Assembly: GCF_002088935.1 (NCBI RefSeq)
Contig: NZ_NCSS01000006.1
Coordinates: 1-64,000, forward strand
Origin: Henriciella litoralis
GTDB taxonomy: Bacteria; Pseudomonadota; Alphaproteobacteria; Caulobacterales; Hyphomonadaceae
Length of the DNA stretch: 64,000 nucleotides
Direction: 5' to 3'
The position numbers and the translations under genes are program-made. The notes below the pieces were generated by a model. That model searched no databases. It had not been told where the DNA came from and saw nothing but the letters and a program-made list of their open reading frames with translations. Below, one piece after another: positions 28,036 through 35,831 of the stretch (its first letter is position 1; every line of letters begins with the position of its first letter).

Positions 28036-28349
28036 GGCAGGCCCGGAAACGAGTTCACCATCTTGATCTTGATGTCTGGGAAGCTCTCGACAAACTGAAT
28101 TTTGAAATCGGGGAAACTCTCGACAAACTGCCACTCGCCGCAATTGCTGGGAAAGCTCTGCACGATTTTGACCTTTAGGTCTGGAAAGCTGTCGACCGTT
28201 TTGACTTTGATATCTGGAAAGCTCTCGACAACTTGAACCTTTCCGTTCAGCGCGATGCCGTTGAAGAAGCATGCCTCGTCAATCGTGTCCTCACCGGAGG
28301 CTGGCAGCACAGTGAGCGCTGCGACCACCAGAAAGCTGAGGACCTTCAC
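28032..28349 (-). CDS. Small exported protein of SFP-repeats, coupled to phhA
   Basis: A 105-residue protein starting with GTG at 28349, which overlaps the phhA stop (GTGA). After a signal peptide (VLSFLVVAALTVLPASG) come six copies of a roughly 11-13-residue unit with core SFPD(I/L/F)K(V/I)(K/Q)xV, for example VVESFPDIKVKTV, VDSFPDLKVKIV and VESFPDFKIQFV. The third unit is interrupted by SNCGEWQ. One Cys there and one in EACFF could form a disulfide. Such short repeats alternating hydrophobic and charged residues fit a beta-solenoid or beta-roll (inference). No function is known to me. The 3' end overlaps astB by 4 bp. Confidence 0.8.
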   Translation of the reverse strand: MKVLSFLVVAALTVLPASGEDTIDEACFFNGIALNGKVQVVESFPDIKVKTVDSFPDLKVKIVQSFPSNCGEWQFVESFPDFKIQFVESFPDIKIKMVNSFPGLP

Positions 28350-29227
28350 TTCGCGTCCGCATTGGCAAGGCGCCCACCAGACTTTGCGTAGGCCTGCGTA
28401 CCATGAGTGATGACGGTGTCTTCGCGCTTTATCACATCTTCCGGCGCCTTCGAGAACTTGCCCTGCATACGCTCATAGAGCGGCGCGAAGTCGGTATCGA
28501 CCGTCGCGCGGAACAGCTGGTCATAGGACTCAATGATGAAATAGGTCTGCTGGAAATCGTCGATGCGGTAGTCGGTCGTCATAAGGCGTTCGAGGTCAAA
28601 CCCGATACGATTCGGCGAGGCGTCCTCCAGCGCGAAGATGCTTTCGGTCTTGGATGAGACGATCCCGGCGCCATAGATTCGCAGGCCGTCATCGGTCTGG
28701 ATCAGGCCGAACTCGACCGTGTACCAGTACAGCGCGGCAAGGTTTTTCAGCGCGGCAAAGTTCAGGCTGCGAAGGCCACCCTTGCCATAGGCTTCCATAT
28801 AGTCGGCGAACACGGGATTGGTCAGCATCGGCACATGGCCAAAGACGTCGTGGAATACGTCCGGCTCCTGCAGGTAGTCGAGCTCATTGCGTTTGCGGAT
28901 AAACTGGCCTGCCGGAAAGCGCCGGTTCGCCAAATGGTCGAAGAACACCTCATCAGGCACGAGGCCCGGCACAGCGACGACGCGCCAGCCGGTCAGCGCT
29001 TCCAGCTCGTCCGATATGATCTCGAAATTCGGAATACCGCCCTTGCCAAGGTCGAGTGCTTTCAGACCGTGCATGAACTCATCAGCGGCGCGTCCGGGCA
29101 GGATTTCCATCTGCCTCTTGTACAGCAGATCCCAGACAGCATGTTCTTCTGCAGTGTATTTTTCCCAGCCCTGATCGATGGTCCAGTCAGCGCGGGCATG
29201 TGCGGGTTTGTGCAATTGGTTGCTCAT
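28346..29227 (-). CDS. phhA: Phenylalanine 4-monooxygenase
   Basis: About 293 residues, an iron- and pterin-dependent hydroxylase converting phenylalanine to tyrosine. The iron ligands are in DVFHDVFGHVPML (two His) and YWYTVEFGL (Glu), and the pterin region is seen around LVPDEVFFDHLANRRFP. The start is taken at ATG 29227 (protein MSNQLHKP); a few in-frame codons upstream (29242, 29275) are possible and no start has a good ribosome binding site. It is divergent from fahA-maiA, whose products act later in the same degradation route. The downstream SFP-repeat gene overlaps its stop. Confidence 0.95.
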   Translation of the reverse strand: MSNQLHKPAHARADWTIDQGWEKYTAEEHAVWDLLYKRQMEILPGRAADEFMHGLKALDLGKGGIPNFEIISDELEALTGWRVVAVPGLVPDEVFFDHLANRRFPAGQFIRKRNELDYLQEPDVFHDVFGHVPMLTNPVFADYMEAYGKGGLRSLNFAALKNLAALYWYTVEFGLIQTDDGLRIYGAGIVSSKTESIFALEDASPNRIGFDLERLMTTDYRIDDFQQTYFIIESYDQLFRATVDTDFAPLYERMQGKFSKAPEDVIKREDTVITHGTQAYAKSGGRLANADAK

Positions 29228-29336
29228 GCAACCAATATACATCAAAACACGCTGAATAGAATGGAGCGCCATCATCGCGGATACGCCGCGACGGATTGGT
29301 CGCCATTATTGGAAACATCAGGAAGGAAACGGTTTT

Positions 29337-30344
29337 ATGAAACTTGCCAGCCTAAAAGAGGGCCGTGACGGCCGTCTCGTCGTGGTCTCCCGCGATCTCA
29401 CCAAATGTGCGGATGCCAGCCACATTGCGCCAACCCTTCAGGCCGCGCTGGACGATTGGGCGCAGCTTTCCCCGAAGCTGGAAGCGCTTGCCAGCGACGT
29501 AGAGCTTGGCTCTGTCCCGACCGAACGGTTTCACGAGCATGATTGCGCATCGCCGCTTCCGCGCGCCTTCCAGTGGGCTGACGGCTCGGCCTATATCAAT
29601 CACGTTGAACTGGTGCGCAAAGCCCGCGGCGCGGAAGTGCCGGAAAGCTTCTATTCTGACCCGCTGATGTATCAGGGCGGCTCTGACAGCTTCCTCGGGC
29701 CTCGCGACGACATTCCGCTGAAGGACAAAGCCTGGGGGCTCGATTTCGAAGCGGAGGTCTGTGTCGTGACCGATGACGTGCCTATGGGCGTCAGCCCAGA
29801 AGACGCGCTATCGAAAGTCCGCCTGGTCATGATCTGTAATGATGTCAGCTTGCGCGGCCTGATCCCGAATGAGCTCGGCAAGGGCTTTGGTTTCTTCCAG
29901 TCCAAACCGTCGAGCGCTTTTTCCCCGGTCGCTGTCACCCCGGATGAGCTCGGCGACGCGTGGAGCGACGGAAAACTGCATCTGCCAATGCTGTCCACCT
30001 ATAATGGCAAGGCGTTCGGCAAGCCGGTCTGCGATGTCGATATGACCTTTGACTTCGGCACGCTGGTGGCCCACGCCGCGAAGACCCGCCCGCTTTGCGC
30101 TGGCACGATCATCGGATCAGGCACAATTTCAAACCGTGACGCTGATGGCGGCGCTGGCAAGCCGGTCGCCGATGGCGGCCTTGGCTATTCCTGCATCGCC
30201 GAAATCCGCATGATCGAGACGATCCGCGATGGAAAGCCGGAAACCCGCTTCATGGATGTCGGCGATTCGATCCGGATCGAAGTGAAGGACAAGGACGGGC
30301 ACACGGTCTTCGGCGCCATCGAACAGGATGTGGTCAGCGCATGA
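29337..30344 (+). CDS. fahA: Fumarylacetoacetase/fumarylacetoacetate hydrolase family protein
   Basis: A 335-residue FAH-family enzyme, the last step of tyrosine degradation, which splits fumarylacetoacetate to fumarate and acetoacetate. Visible are the metal-binding acids around DFEAEVCVVTDDV (Glu) and ICNDVSLRG, and the GTIIGSGTISN catalytic region typical of the fold. AAGGAAA precedes ATG 29337. Its end overlaps maiA (ATGA). Together with phhA this makes a phenylalanine/tyrosine catabolic locus; homogentisate dioxygenase and 4-hydroxyphenylpyruvate dioxygenase are absent from the window. Confidence 0.92.
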   Translation: MKLASLKEGRDGRLVVVSRDLTKCADASHIAPTLQAALDDWAQLSPKLEALASDVELGSVPTERFHEHDCASPLPRAFQWADGSAYINHVELVRKARGAEVPESFYSDPLMYQGGSDSFLGPRDDIPLKDKAWGLDFEAEVCVVTDDVPMGVSPEDALSKVRLVMICNDVSLRGLIPNELGKGFGFFQSKPSSAFSPVAVTPDELGDAWSDGKLHLPMLSTYNGKAFGKPVCDVDMTFDFGTLVAHAAKTRPLCAGTIIGSGTISNRDADGGAGKPVADGGLGYSCIAEIRMIETIRDGKPETRFMDVGDSIRIEVKDKDGHTVFGAIEQDVVSA

Positions 30345-30988
30345 GTGAGCTGGTTCTCTACGACTATTGGCGCTCATCCGCGGCCTATCGGCTGCGGATT
30401 GCGCTGAACCTCAAAGGCGTCGCCTTTGAGCGGAAGGTGATCAACATTGCGCCGGGCGCGGACGAGCAGTTCGCCGAGAGCTACAAGCTTGTGAACCCTC
30501 AGATGCGTGTTCCGTCCATTGAAATCGATGGACGGATCGGCACGCAATCCATGGCGATCCTTGAATGGCTTGAGGAGACGTTTGACGGGCCAGCGCTCTT
30601 GCCGGCCGATCCTTGGACGCGGCTACAGGTACGCTCATTTGCCGACACGATTGCCTGCGACATTCATCCGCTCAACAATCTGTCGGTGCTGGCGCGTCTG
30701 CGTGAGCACCATGGCGCGGATGCAGATGCCATAGGCGACTGGTACAGGGACTGGATCATCAGAGGCTTCACGGCGCTGGAGGCGACCGTGTCGGCCCACA
30801 CCGACACCGAATACCTCTTTGGAGACAGCCCGACGCTGGCCGAAATCTGCCTTGTGCCACAGGTCGCGAATGCGCGCCGTTTCGAAACCGAGCTGTCGGC
30901 GTTTCCGAGGCTGGTGGAAATAGACGAAAAATGCCGCGCGCTCGACGCGTTTGCCCGGGCGGCGCCGCAGGCGGTCAAACCTGAATAG
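30341..30988 (+). CDS. maiA: Maleylacetoacetate isomerase
   Basis: A 215-residue zeta-class glutathione S-transferase that isomerises maleylacetoacetate to fumarylacetoacetate using glutathione. The signature YDYWRSSAAYRLRIALNLKG contains the SSCxxR-like motif (here SSAAYR, so the Cys of many homologues is Ala), followed by NPQMRVPSIEIDG and the IACDIHPLNNLSVL helix. The substrate fit is also given by its coupling to fahA by a 4-nt overlap. Confidence 0.93.
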   Translation: MSELVLYDYWRSSAAYRLRIALNLKGVAFERKVINIAPGADEQFAESYKLVNPQMRVPSIEIDGRIGTQSMAILEWLEETFDGPALLPADPWTRLQVRSFADTIACDIHPLNNLSVLARLREHHGADADAIGDWYRDWIIRGFTALEATVSAHTDTEYLFGDSPTLAEICLVPQVANARRFETELSAFPRLVEIDEKCRALDAFARAAPQAVKPE

Positions 30989-30991
30989 GTC

Positions 30992-31486
30992 CTAGTGCGC
31001 CTGATTGGGTTTCAGCGTGTAACCGTCATCTGTGCGGTCAAAGAACTGCGCGATGTCGGGATGCCCGACAGGAGTCTCACCTTCGTCAGGGACAAGGTTT
31101 CCCTCTGAAACATATGCCACGTAATGTGTGCGGTCGTTCTCAGCGAAGAGGTGGTAGTAGGGCTGGTCCTTGGACGGGCGCAGGTCTTCAGGAATGGCCT
31201 CATACCATTCGTCCGAATTGGCAAAGACAGGGTCAACGTCGAAAATAACGCCGCGAAACTCGAAGAGGCGGTGCTTGACGACCTGGCCGATCTGAAATTT
31301 TGCCTGACGACGGTCGATGGCAAAATGAGGATAGCCATCCTCGCCATAGGCCTCAGACACCTTTTCCATATTTTCCGGGGGCGCCGGAGCGGGCTCAGGC
31401 GCCGATACGTGCGCATGGGTTTGCTCGGACTTCGTCAGTCCGAGAAATTCCGCTATGCGCTTTGTTATGCTGCGTCGATGGCTCAT
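30992..31486 (-). CDS. hspQ: Heat shock protein HspQ
   Basis: A 164-residue protein. The C-terminal roughly 110 residues match HspQ/YccV: AKFQIGQVVKHRLFEFRGVI, VDPVFANSDEWYEAIP and QPYYHLFAENDRTHYVAYVSE. The Escherichia coli protein modulates degradation by the Lon protease and of mutant DnaA. An N-terminal extension of about 55 residues (RRSITKRIAEFLGL, then a PEPAPAPPEN linker) makes it longer than the enteric form. It is divergent from ppx/gppA with only 51 bp between. Confidence 0.92.
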   Translation of the reverse strand: MSHRRSITKRIAEFLGLTKSEQTHAHVSAPEPAPAPPENMEKVSEAYGEDGYPHFAIDRRQAKFQIGQVVKHRLFEFRGVIFDVDPVFANSDEWYEAIPEDLRPSKDQPYYHLFAENDRTHYVAYVSEGNLVPDEGETPVGHPDIAQFFDRTDDGYTLKPNQAH

Positions 31487-31537
31487 CGCTCGTCAATGTG
31501 ATAGTGAATGAGCTAACCGACAAGATTTGGGCCTCAG

Positions 31538-32650
31538 ATGGCTGAAAAAAAATCGCGTGGTGGAGCTCGGCCCAACGGCCGCTCATCGCGCAACAACAAG
31601 AGGCCTCCGCTCTACGCAGCGGTAGACCTCGGCACGAACAATTGCCGCCTTTTGGTGGCCGCCCCTCACAAGGGCGGTTTTAACGTGGTCGATTCTCATT
31701 CCCAGATTGCGCGGCTTGGTGAAGGCCTGGCCCAATCAGGCCGCCTGTCCGAAGCGGCCATGGACCGCGCCTTCAGCGCGCTGGAAGCGATCGCCAAAAA
31801 ACTGAAAGCAAAACGCGTAGGCCGAATTCGCTGCATTGCGACCGAAGCCTGCCGCAAGGCGGAAAACGGTACTGAGTTCATTGAGCAGATTCGGGAACGC
31901 ACCGGTCTCACTTTCAAGATCATTGGCGCGCAGGAAGAAGCTCGCCTCGCGCTGATCGGCTGCCACAATCTCATTGAAGAGTCGGCTAAGAACGTCCTGG
32001 TGCTGGACATCGGTGGCGGCTCGACCGAACTCTCGCTCGTCGATGCCAAACGAGCGCGCGATAACGGCCTGAACGGCATGCTGCAGCGCGCACCGATCAA
32101 GGCCTGGACGAGTGTGCCACTTGGTGTGGTGACGCTGACCGAGGCTTTCGCTCATCTTGATGAGGCGGACGCCTATCCGGCCATGCTGGCCAAGGCGAAA
32201 GACTATGTCGAGACATGGGCCAAAGCCCATAATGTCCGCGAGGCACTGGCCGACGGCAGTTCGCACATCATCGGCACATCCGGCACGGTGACCTGCGTGG
32301 CGGGGGTCCATTTCGGGCTGGAGAAATACCGGCGGGACATGGTCGATGGCAAATGGATGGATCATGATGGCGGCTATCAGACGATGCAGGCCCTGATTGA
32401 TGCAGGCCTTGAAGGCCGCGCGCACTTCCCCACAATCGGTGAGGACAGGGCCGGGCTCATGCTGGCAGGTTGCGCGCTCGTCGATGCGGTCTGGTCGCTT
32501 GCCCCGCAAGCGCCGATGCGCGTCGCAGATCGCGGCCTTCGCGAAGGATTGCTCCTTTCCATGATGAAGGGGCCAAAGAAAAAGCGTCGCCGTCGTGGTG
32601 GCCGCAAAAAGTCCGGCGGTGCCGGCCAGACAGCTGAGGCAAGCTCATGA
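31538..32650 (+). CDS. Ppx/GppA family exopolyphosphatase
   Basis: A 370-residue member of the sugar-kinase/actin fold. It has a basic N-terminal extension (KKSRGGARPNGRSSRNNKR), the phosphate-1 loop YAAVDLGTNNCRLLVA, and LVLDIGGGSTELSLV for phosphate 2. The length fits the short GppA-like group that hydrolyses polyphosphate or pppGpp; the substrate is not decidable here. The tail is very basic (KKKRRRRGGRKKSGG). It is the first gene of a coupled RNA-metabolism operon: rlmE overlaps its stop by 4 nt. Confidence 0.9.
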   Translation: MAEKKSRGGARPNGRSSRNNKRPPLYAAVDLGTNNCRLLVAAPHKGGFNVVDSHSQIARLGEGLAQSGRLSEAAMDRAFSALEAIAKKLKAKRVGRIRCIATEACRKAENGTEFIEQIRERTGLTFKIIGAQEEARLALIGCHNLIEESAKNVLVLDIGGGSTELSLVDAKRARDNGLNGMLQRAPIKAWTSVPLGVVTLTEAFAHLDEADAYPAMLAKAKDYVETWAKAHNVREALADGSSHIIGTSGTVTCVAGVHFGLEKYRRDMVDGKWMDHDGGYQTMQALIDAGLEGRAHFPTIGEDRAGLMLAGCALVDAVWSLAPQAPMRVADRGLREGLLLSMMKGPKKKRRRRGGRKKSGGAGQTAEASS

Positions 32651-33360
32651 GCGAAGACGAAAAGCGCCGCTGGAAGGGCCCGCCCAAGAACGAGAAAGCC
32701 TCGTCTGGCAGGCGTATGTCCGAGCGGAAGATCATCGCCTACAATGCGAAGGATGAGAGTTCCAAGCGCTGGATCGAGCGCCAGCTCTCCGACCCCTATG
32801 TGCAGCGGGCGAAGGCCGACAATTACAGGGCCCGCGCGGCCTACAAGCTTCTCGAAATCGACGAGAAGACACGCATCCTGTCTGGCGCTAAACGCGTCGT
32901 CGATCTCGGGAGTGCCCCTGGCGGCTGGCTGCAGGTGTGCCTGCGGCGGGGAACCAAGGAAATCGTCGGGATTGACCTTCTGCCGATCGACCCGGTCCCC
33001 GGCGCGCACTTCGTTCAGGGCGATGTGAATGAGCCTGAAGACGTCGAAGCCATGATGAAAGGCCTTTCCGGCCCACCTGATCTGGTGCTGTCGGACATGG
33101 CGGCTAATACGACCGGCCATAAGCAGACCGACAGCCTTCGCACGGCGGCGCTCGCCGAGATGGCGCTCTATTTCGCCAGCGAGCATCTGGCGCCCGGCGG
33201 AAGTTTTTGCAGCAAAGTTTTCCAGGGCGGCGCGACACCGGATATGCTCAAGCAGATGAAGTCCATGTTCAAAACCGTGAAGCATATCAAACCACCAGCC
33301 AGCCGCGCCGGCTCGCCTGAACTCTTCGTTGTCGCACAGGGGTTCAAAGCCAAGTCATGA
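32647..33360 (+). CDS. rlmE: 23S rRNA (uridine-2552-2'-O)-methyltransferase RlmE
   Basis: A 237-residue FtsJ/RrmJ methyltransferase acting on the A-loop of 23S rRNA. The catalytic K-D-K-E tetrad is traceable: RAAYKLLEID, LSDMAANTTG, SKVFQGG and SPELFVVAQGF. The SAM site is VVDLGSAPGGWLQV. The N-terminus is a basic extension of about 35 residues. It is coupled to both neighbours by 4-nt overlaps (ATGA). Confidence 0.96.
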   Translation: MSEDEKRRWKGPPKNEKASSGRRMSERKIIAYNAKDESSKRWIERQLSDPYVQRAKADNYRARAAYKLLEIDEKTRILSGAKRVVDLGSAPGGWLQVCLRRGTKEIVGIDLLPIDPVPGAHFVQGDVNEPEDVEAMMKGLSGPPDLVLSDMAANTTGHKQTDSLRTAALAEMALYFASEHLAPGGSFCSKVFQGGATPDMLKQMKSMFKTVKHIKPPASRAGSPELFVVAQGFKAKS

Positions 33361-34415
33361 CGGCGCGACGGTCTATCCTGGTTCATCACGCGCCGGGAGA
33401 GACGCGCGCGGCCGCTTTTGACGGTGAAGAGCGGCCTTTCCGTCTCTTTGTGCAGCGCTGGGGCGGCGTCGGCGAGGCAGCGCGCCGCGGCGATGTCATC
33501 ACCGGTCGCCTCCGCCAGCATGCCCCCGAACAGGGCGGCAGCTTTGTCGAGCTCACCGGCGGCGAGAACGTCTTCGTTCGGCTCGCCCCCCGCCAGAAGC
33601 CAAGCGAAGGCGCTGAAGTCCACGTAAATATACAAGCAGAGGCGAGGGCGGGGAAACTCGCGCGCGGAAAACTTGTCGCCTCACCCAAGAAGGATGAGCA
33701 GACCGCCTTTGAGCGCTGGCGCACCTCGACCGATATTTCTGCTGATAAAGTCGAGATCGTGCGCGACGTCGCCGGACGGGACCAGATCGCGCAGGCCTTC
33801 GATGAGGCGCTGGCGGAGGTTTGTGGGCTACCGGGCGGCGGGAATATCCATATCGCGGAGACGCGGGCGCTGATTGCGGTGGATATTGATGCGGCGGGAC
33901 GGATATCAAAAGGCAGCGCCGGGGCGCGGGCGCTATCGATCAACCGGGAAGCGGCGAGTGAGGCCGCGCGGCAGATGTCGCTTCGAAATCTTGGTGGCCT
34001 GATGGCGCTTGATTGCGTGGCGCCGCTTAATGTTTCGGCGGGCGCGAAAGTGACCGATAGCTTCCTTGCCACCTTCAAATCCTGCTCGACCCGGCCGGTT
34101 GAGGCGCTGAAACCGTCGCCTTTCGGGTTGATGGAAGCGAAGTTGTCCTGGGGCGAGGCGCCGATTTCGCATTTGATGTTTGATGAAAGCGGGCAGATGC
34201 GGCCGGATGCGGAATTGCTCAATCTGTTTCGGGCGGCCGAGCGGGAAACGGTGGCCAATCGCACCGGATTCTACAGGCTGACCCTGTCGAAGCGGGCGCT
34301 TTCTGCCTATATCGCGCGTCGGAAACGGTGTGACGATATTCTTCGGGAAACCTTTTCGGGGCGGGTTTCGATCTCGAGCGGGACCGGGGAAACGAGTGTT
34401 GTGAGGCGAGAATGA
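33357..34415 (+). CDS. Short ribonuclease E/G family protein
   Basis: A 352-residue RNase E/G homologue, much shorter than RNase E. The catalytic acids of the family are kept in ALIAVDIDAAG and GLMALDCVAPL; an S1-like part at the N-terminus is recognisable from GDVITGRLRQHAPEQGGSFVEL. The Zn-link Cys pair is not seen as a CxxC. Short RNase E/G proteins followed by yacG are a standard alphaproteobacterial arrangement. It may act in RNA maturation, but activity is not proven by sequence. It overlaps rlmE and yacG by 4 nt each. Confidence 0.85.
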   Translation: MTARRSILVHHAPGETRAAAFDGEERPFRLFVQRWGGVGEAARRGDVITGRLRQHAPEQGGSFVELTGGENVFVRLAPRQKPSEGAEVHVNIQAEARAGKLARGKLVASPKKDEQTAFERWRTSTDISADKVEIVRDVAGRDQIAQAFDEALAEVCGLPGGGNIHIAETRALIAVDIDAAGRISKGSAGARALSINREAASEAARQMSLRNLGGLMALDCVAPLNVSAGAKVTDSFLATFKSCSTRPVEALKPSPFGLMEAKLSWGEAPISHLMFDESGQMRPDAELLNLFRAAERETVANRTGFYRLTLSKRALSAYIARRKRCDDILRETFSGRVSISSGTGETSVVRRE

Positions 34416-34597
34416 GCAAAGCGAAATGCCCGGTTTGTGAGACCCGCGCGGTGAGCCCGGAATTCAGGCCGTTCTGTTCCAAAAGATGCGCCGATGTGGA
34501 TCTCTCGCGCTGGCTGAAAGGCGGTTATGCCATTCCGGGGCGCCCGGCAGAGCAGGCCGATGAAACGCCGAGCTACAAGGAAGAGCGCGACGAATAA
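34412..34597 (+). CDS. yacG: DNA gyrase inhibitor YacG (zinc protein)
   Basis: A 61-residue protein with four Cys ligands in two pairs, CPVC at 6-9 and FCSKRCADVDLSRWL at about 22-36, then a disordered acidic tail. In Escherichia coli YacG binds GyrB and inhibits gyrase. It is the last gene of the ppx/gppA-rlmE-RNase operon, with a 4-nt overlap. Confidence 0.93.
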   Translation: MSKAKCPVCETRAVSPEFRPFCSKRCADVDLSRWLKGGYAIPGRPAEQADETPSYKEERDE

Positions 34598-34665
34598 GCC
34601 CGCGCCAGCGGCCGCAGACGCCCAAAGGCGCGCGGCAAAAAAAGACCAATTAAAACAAAAGATAA

Positions 34666-35289
34666 TTAGCTGGAGTTATACCAGCCCGCCAGCACCTCAT
34701 TGAGGTGGTAGGGAAGCTCTGCTGCGACGCTTGCAAGATCCCGGCTGAGGCCGGAGAGCTGCCTGTGCGGGGGATAGGCCGGGCGGGCCTCGCGGTCTGC
34801 CTTCATTCTGGCGAGATAGCGCGCCATGCGCCTTGCGGCCTTTTCTGGCGACTTCAAGGCCGCGAGCAGGGCGGCATGACGGTGTCGTAGCGGTGTTATT
34901 TCAGGCAACTTTTCATGTCTGGGCATCGCGCCAAGCCGGGCAAGCCCCTCAAGGCTCGTCTGCGACGGTTCAAGCATCAGCTGAAAAGGGCGCACGCGGC
35001 GGCGATGGAGCGCATCATGGCGCGCCTCAGGTGCTTCGTCGGGCGCACACGCCCCCTCATCTGCGCAAACAGGGCCGGGCCGCGAAGGCTCGATCTTGAG
35101 AGAGGCCGCCATCAACACAAGGAGGCGGCGCAGAATGGATTCCAGGAGAGCAAGGCGCGCCTTCATCCGGCGATAGCGACCGGGCGAGAGCTGATAGCCG
35201 GTATCGAACCCGGCGCGGCAGGCAAGCTCATCGGCGGCACCTTTCAGCGCGTCGAGCCCCCGCCGGACAATATCTGCAAACCGATCCAT
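34666..35289 (-). CDS. Hypothetical basic helical protein
   Basis: About 207 residues from the ATG at 35289; a frame to 35466 would add an Arg-rich non-family-like N-terminus that runs over the divergent lipoprotein gene. The protein starts MDRFADIVRRGLDALKGAAD and is rich in Arg, Ala and Leu, with probable helices throughout (RRMKARLALLESILRRLLVLMAAS, PEKAARRMARYLARMKAD). No family is recognised. It lies between yacG and a lipoprotein gene, on the opposite strand. Confidence 0.6.
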   Translation of the reverse strand: MDRFADIVRRGLDALKGAADELACRAGFDTGYQLSPGRYRRMKARLALLESILRRLLVLMAASLKIEPSRPGPVCADEGACAPDEAPEARHDALHRRRVRPFQLMLEPSQTSLEGLARLGAMPRHEKLPEITPLRHRHAALLAALKSPEKAARRMARYLARMKADREARPAYPPHRQLSGLSRDLASVAAELPYHLNEVLAGWYNSS

Positions 35290-35404
35290 GGCGGCAAGAC
35301 TAGGCCGGCGCGCTATCCGGTCGGAAACTTTAAGGCTTGGGGCCGGCAAATCGCATGCTAGGCTGACGCGAACATCACCTGCCCATAGACAAAGGCCAAG
35401 CCCC

Positions 35405-35824
35405 ATGCGCGCCCTCATCCTGCCTGCCAGCTTTCTGTTCCTCATCGCCGCCTGCGCCGTGCCCACACCAACCGGGGAGGGGCCGACCGGGGAGGGACCG
35501 GTGACGGGTGAGACTGGCTATGCGCCGATCCGGTTTGAGGGCGAGAAAGCGACCCCAGCGGAACGCGCGCGCTGTGAGGCGGCGGGCGGGTCGGTTCAGC
35601 GGGCGGGAATGCTCGGCTGGGAAAATTGCATCCAGATGATGCCGGATGCGGGCGAGATGTGCCGCGATAGCTCTGACTGTTTCAGCGAGTGCCGGGTCAG
35701 TTCAGAGGCCCCCGCAGACCCCGGCACCCCCACCACCGGCCAATGCGCCCCCACCGACAGCCCGTTCGGCTGCTATCAAAGGGTCAAAGACGGTGTGGCC
35801 GATGGGATGATCTGTGTGGATTAG
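35405..35824 (+). CDS. Cysteine-rich putative lipoprotein
   Basis: A 139-residue protein with a lipobox (PASFLFLIAAC, Cys18). Downstream is a short GEGPTGEGPVTGE linker, and then a compact domain with eight Cys (RARCEAAGGS, GWENCIQ, GEMCRDSSDCFSECR, TGQCAPT, FGCYQRV, ICVD) that would form four disulfides in the envelope. The DAGEMCRDSSDC-type pattern recurs in uncharacterised proteobacterial lipoproteins. It ends 7 bp from the convergent cytosine methyltransferase gene, at the edge of the AT-rich island. Confidence 0.75.
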   Translation: MRALILPASFLFLIAACAVPTPTGEGPTGEGPVTGETGYAPIRFEGEKATPAERARCEAAGGSVQRAGMLGWENCIQMMPDAGEMCRDSSDCFSECRVSSEAPADPGTPTTGQCAPTDSPFGCYQRVKDGVADGMICVD

Positions 35825-35831
35825 GGGGAGA

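Noticed and set aside
28032..28260. Regular short DNA repeats resembling a CRISPR or minisatellite
   Set aside because: The repetition follows the codon frame of the SFP-repeat protein and units are imperfect with no unique spacers.
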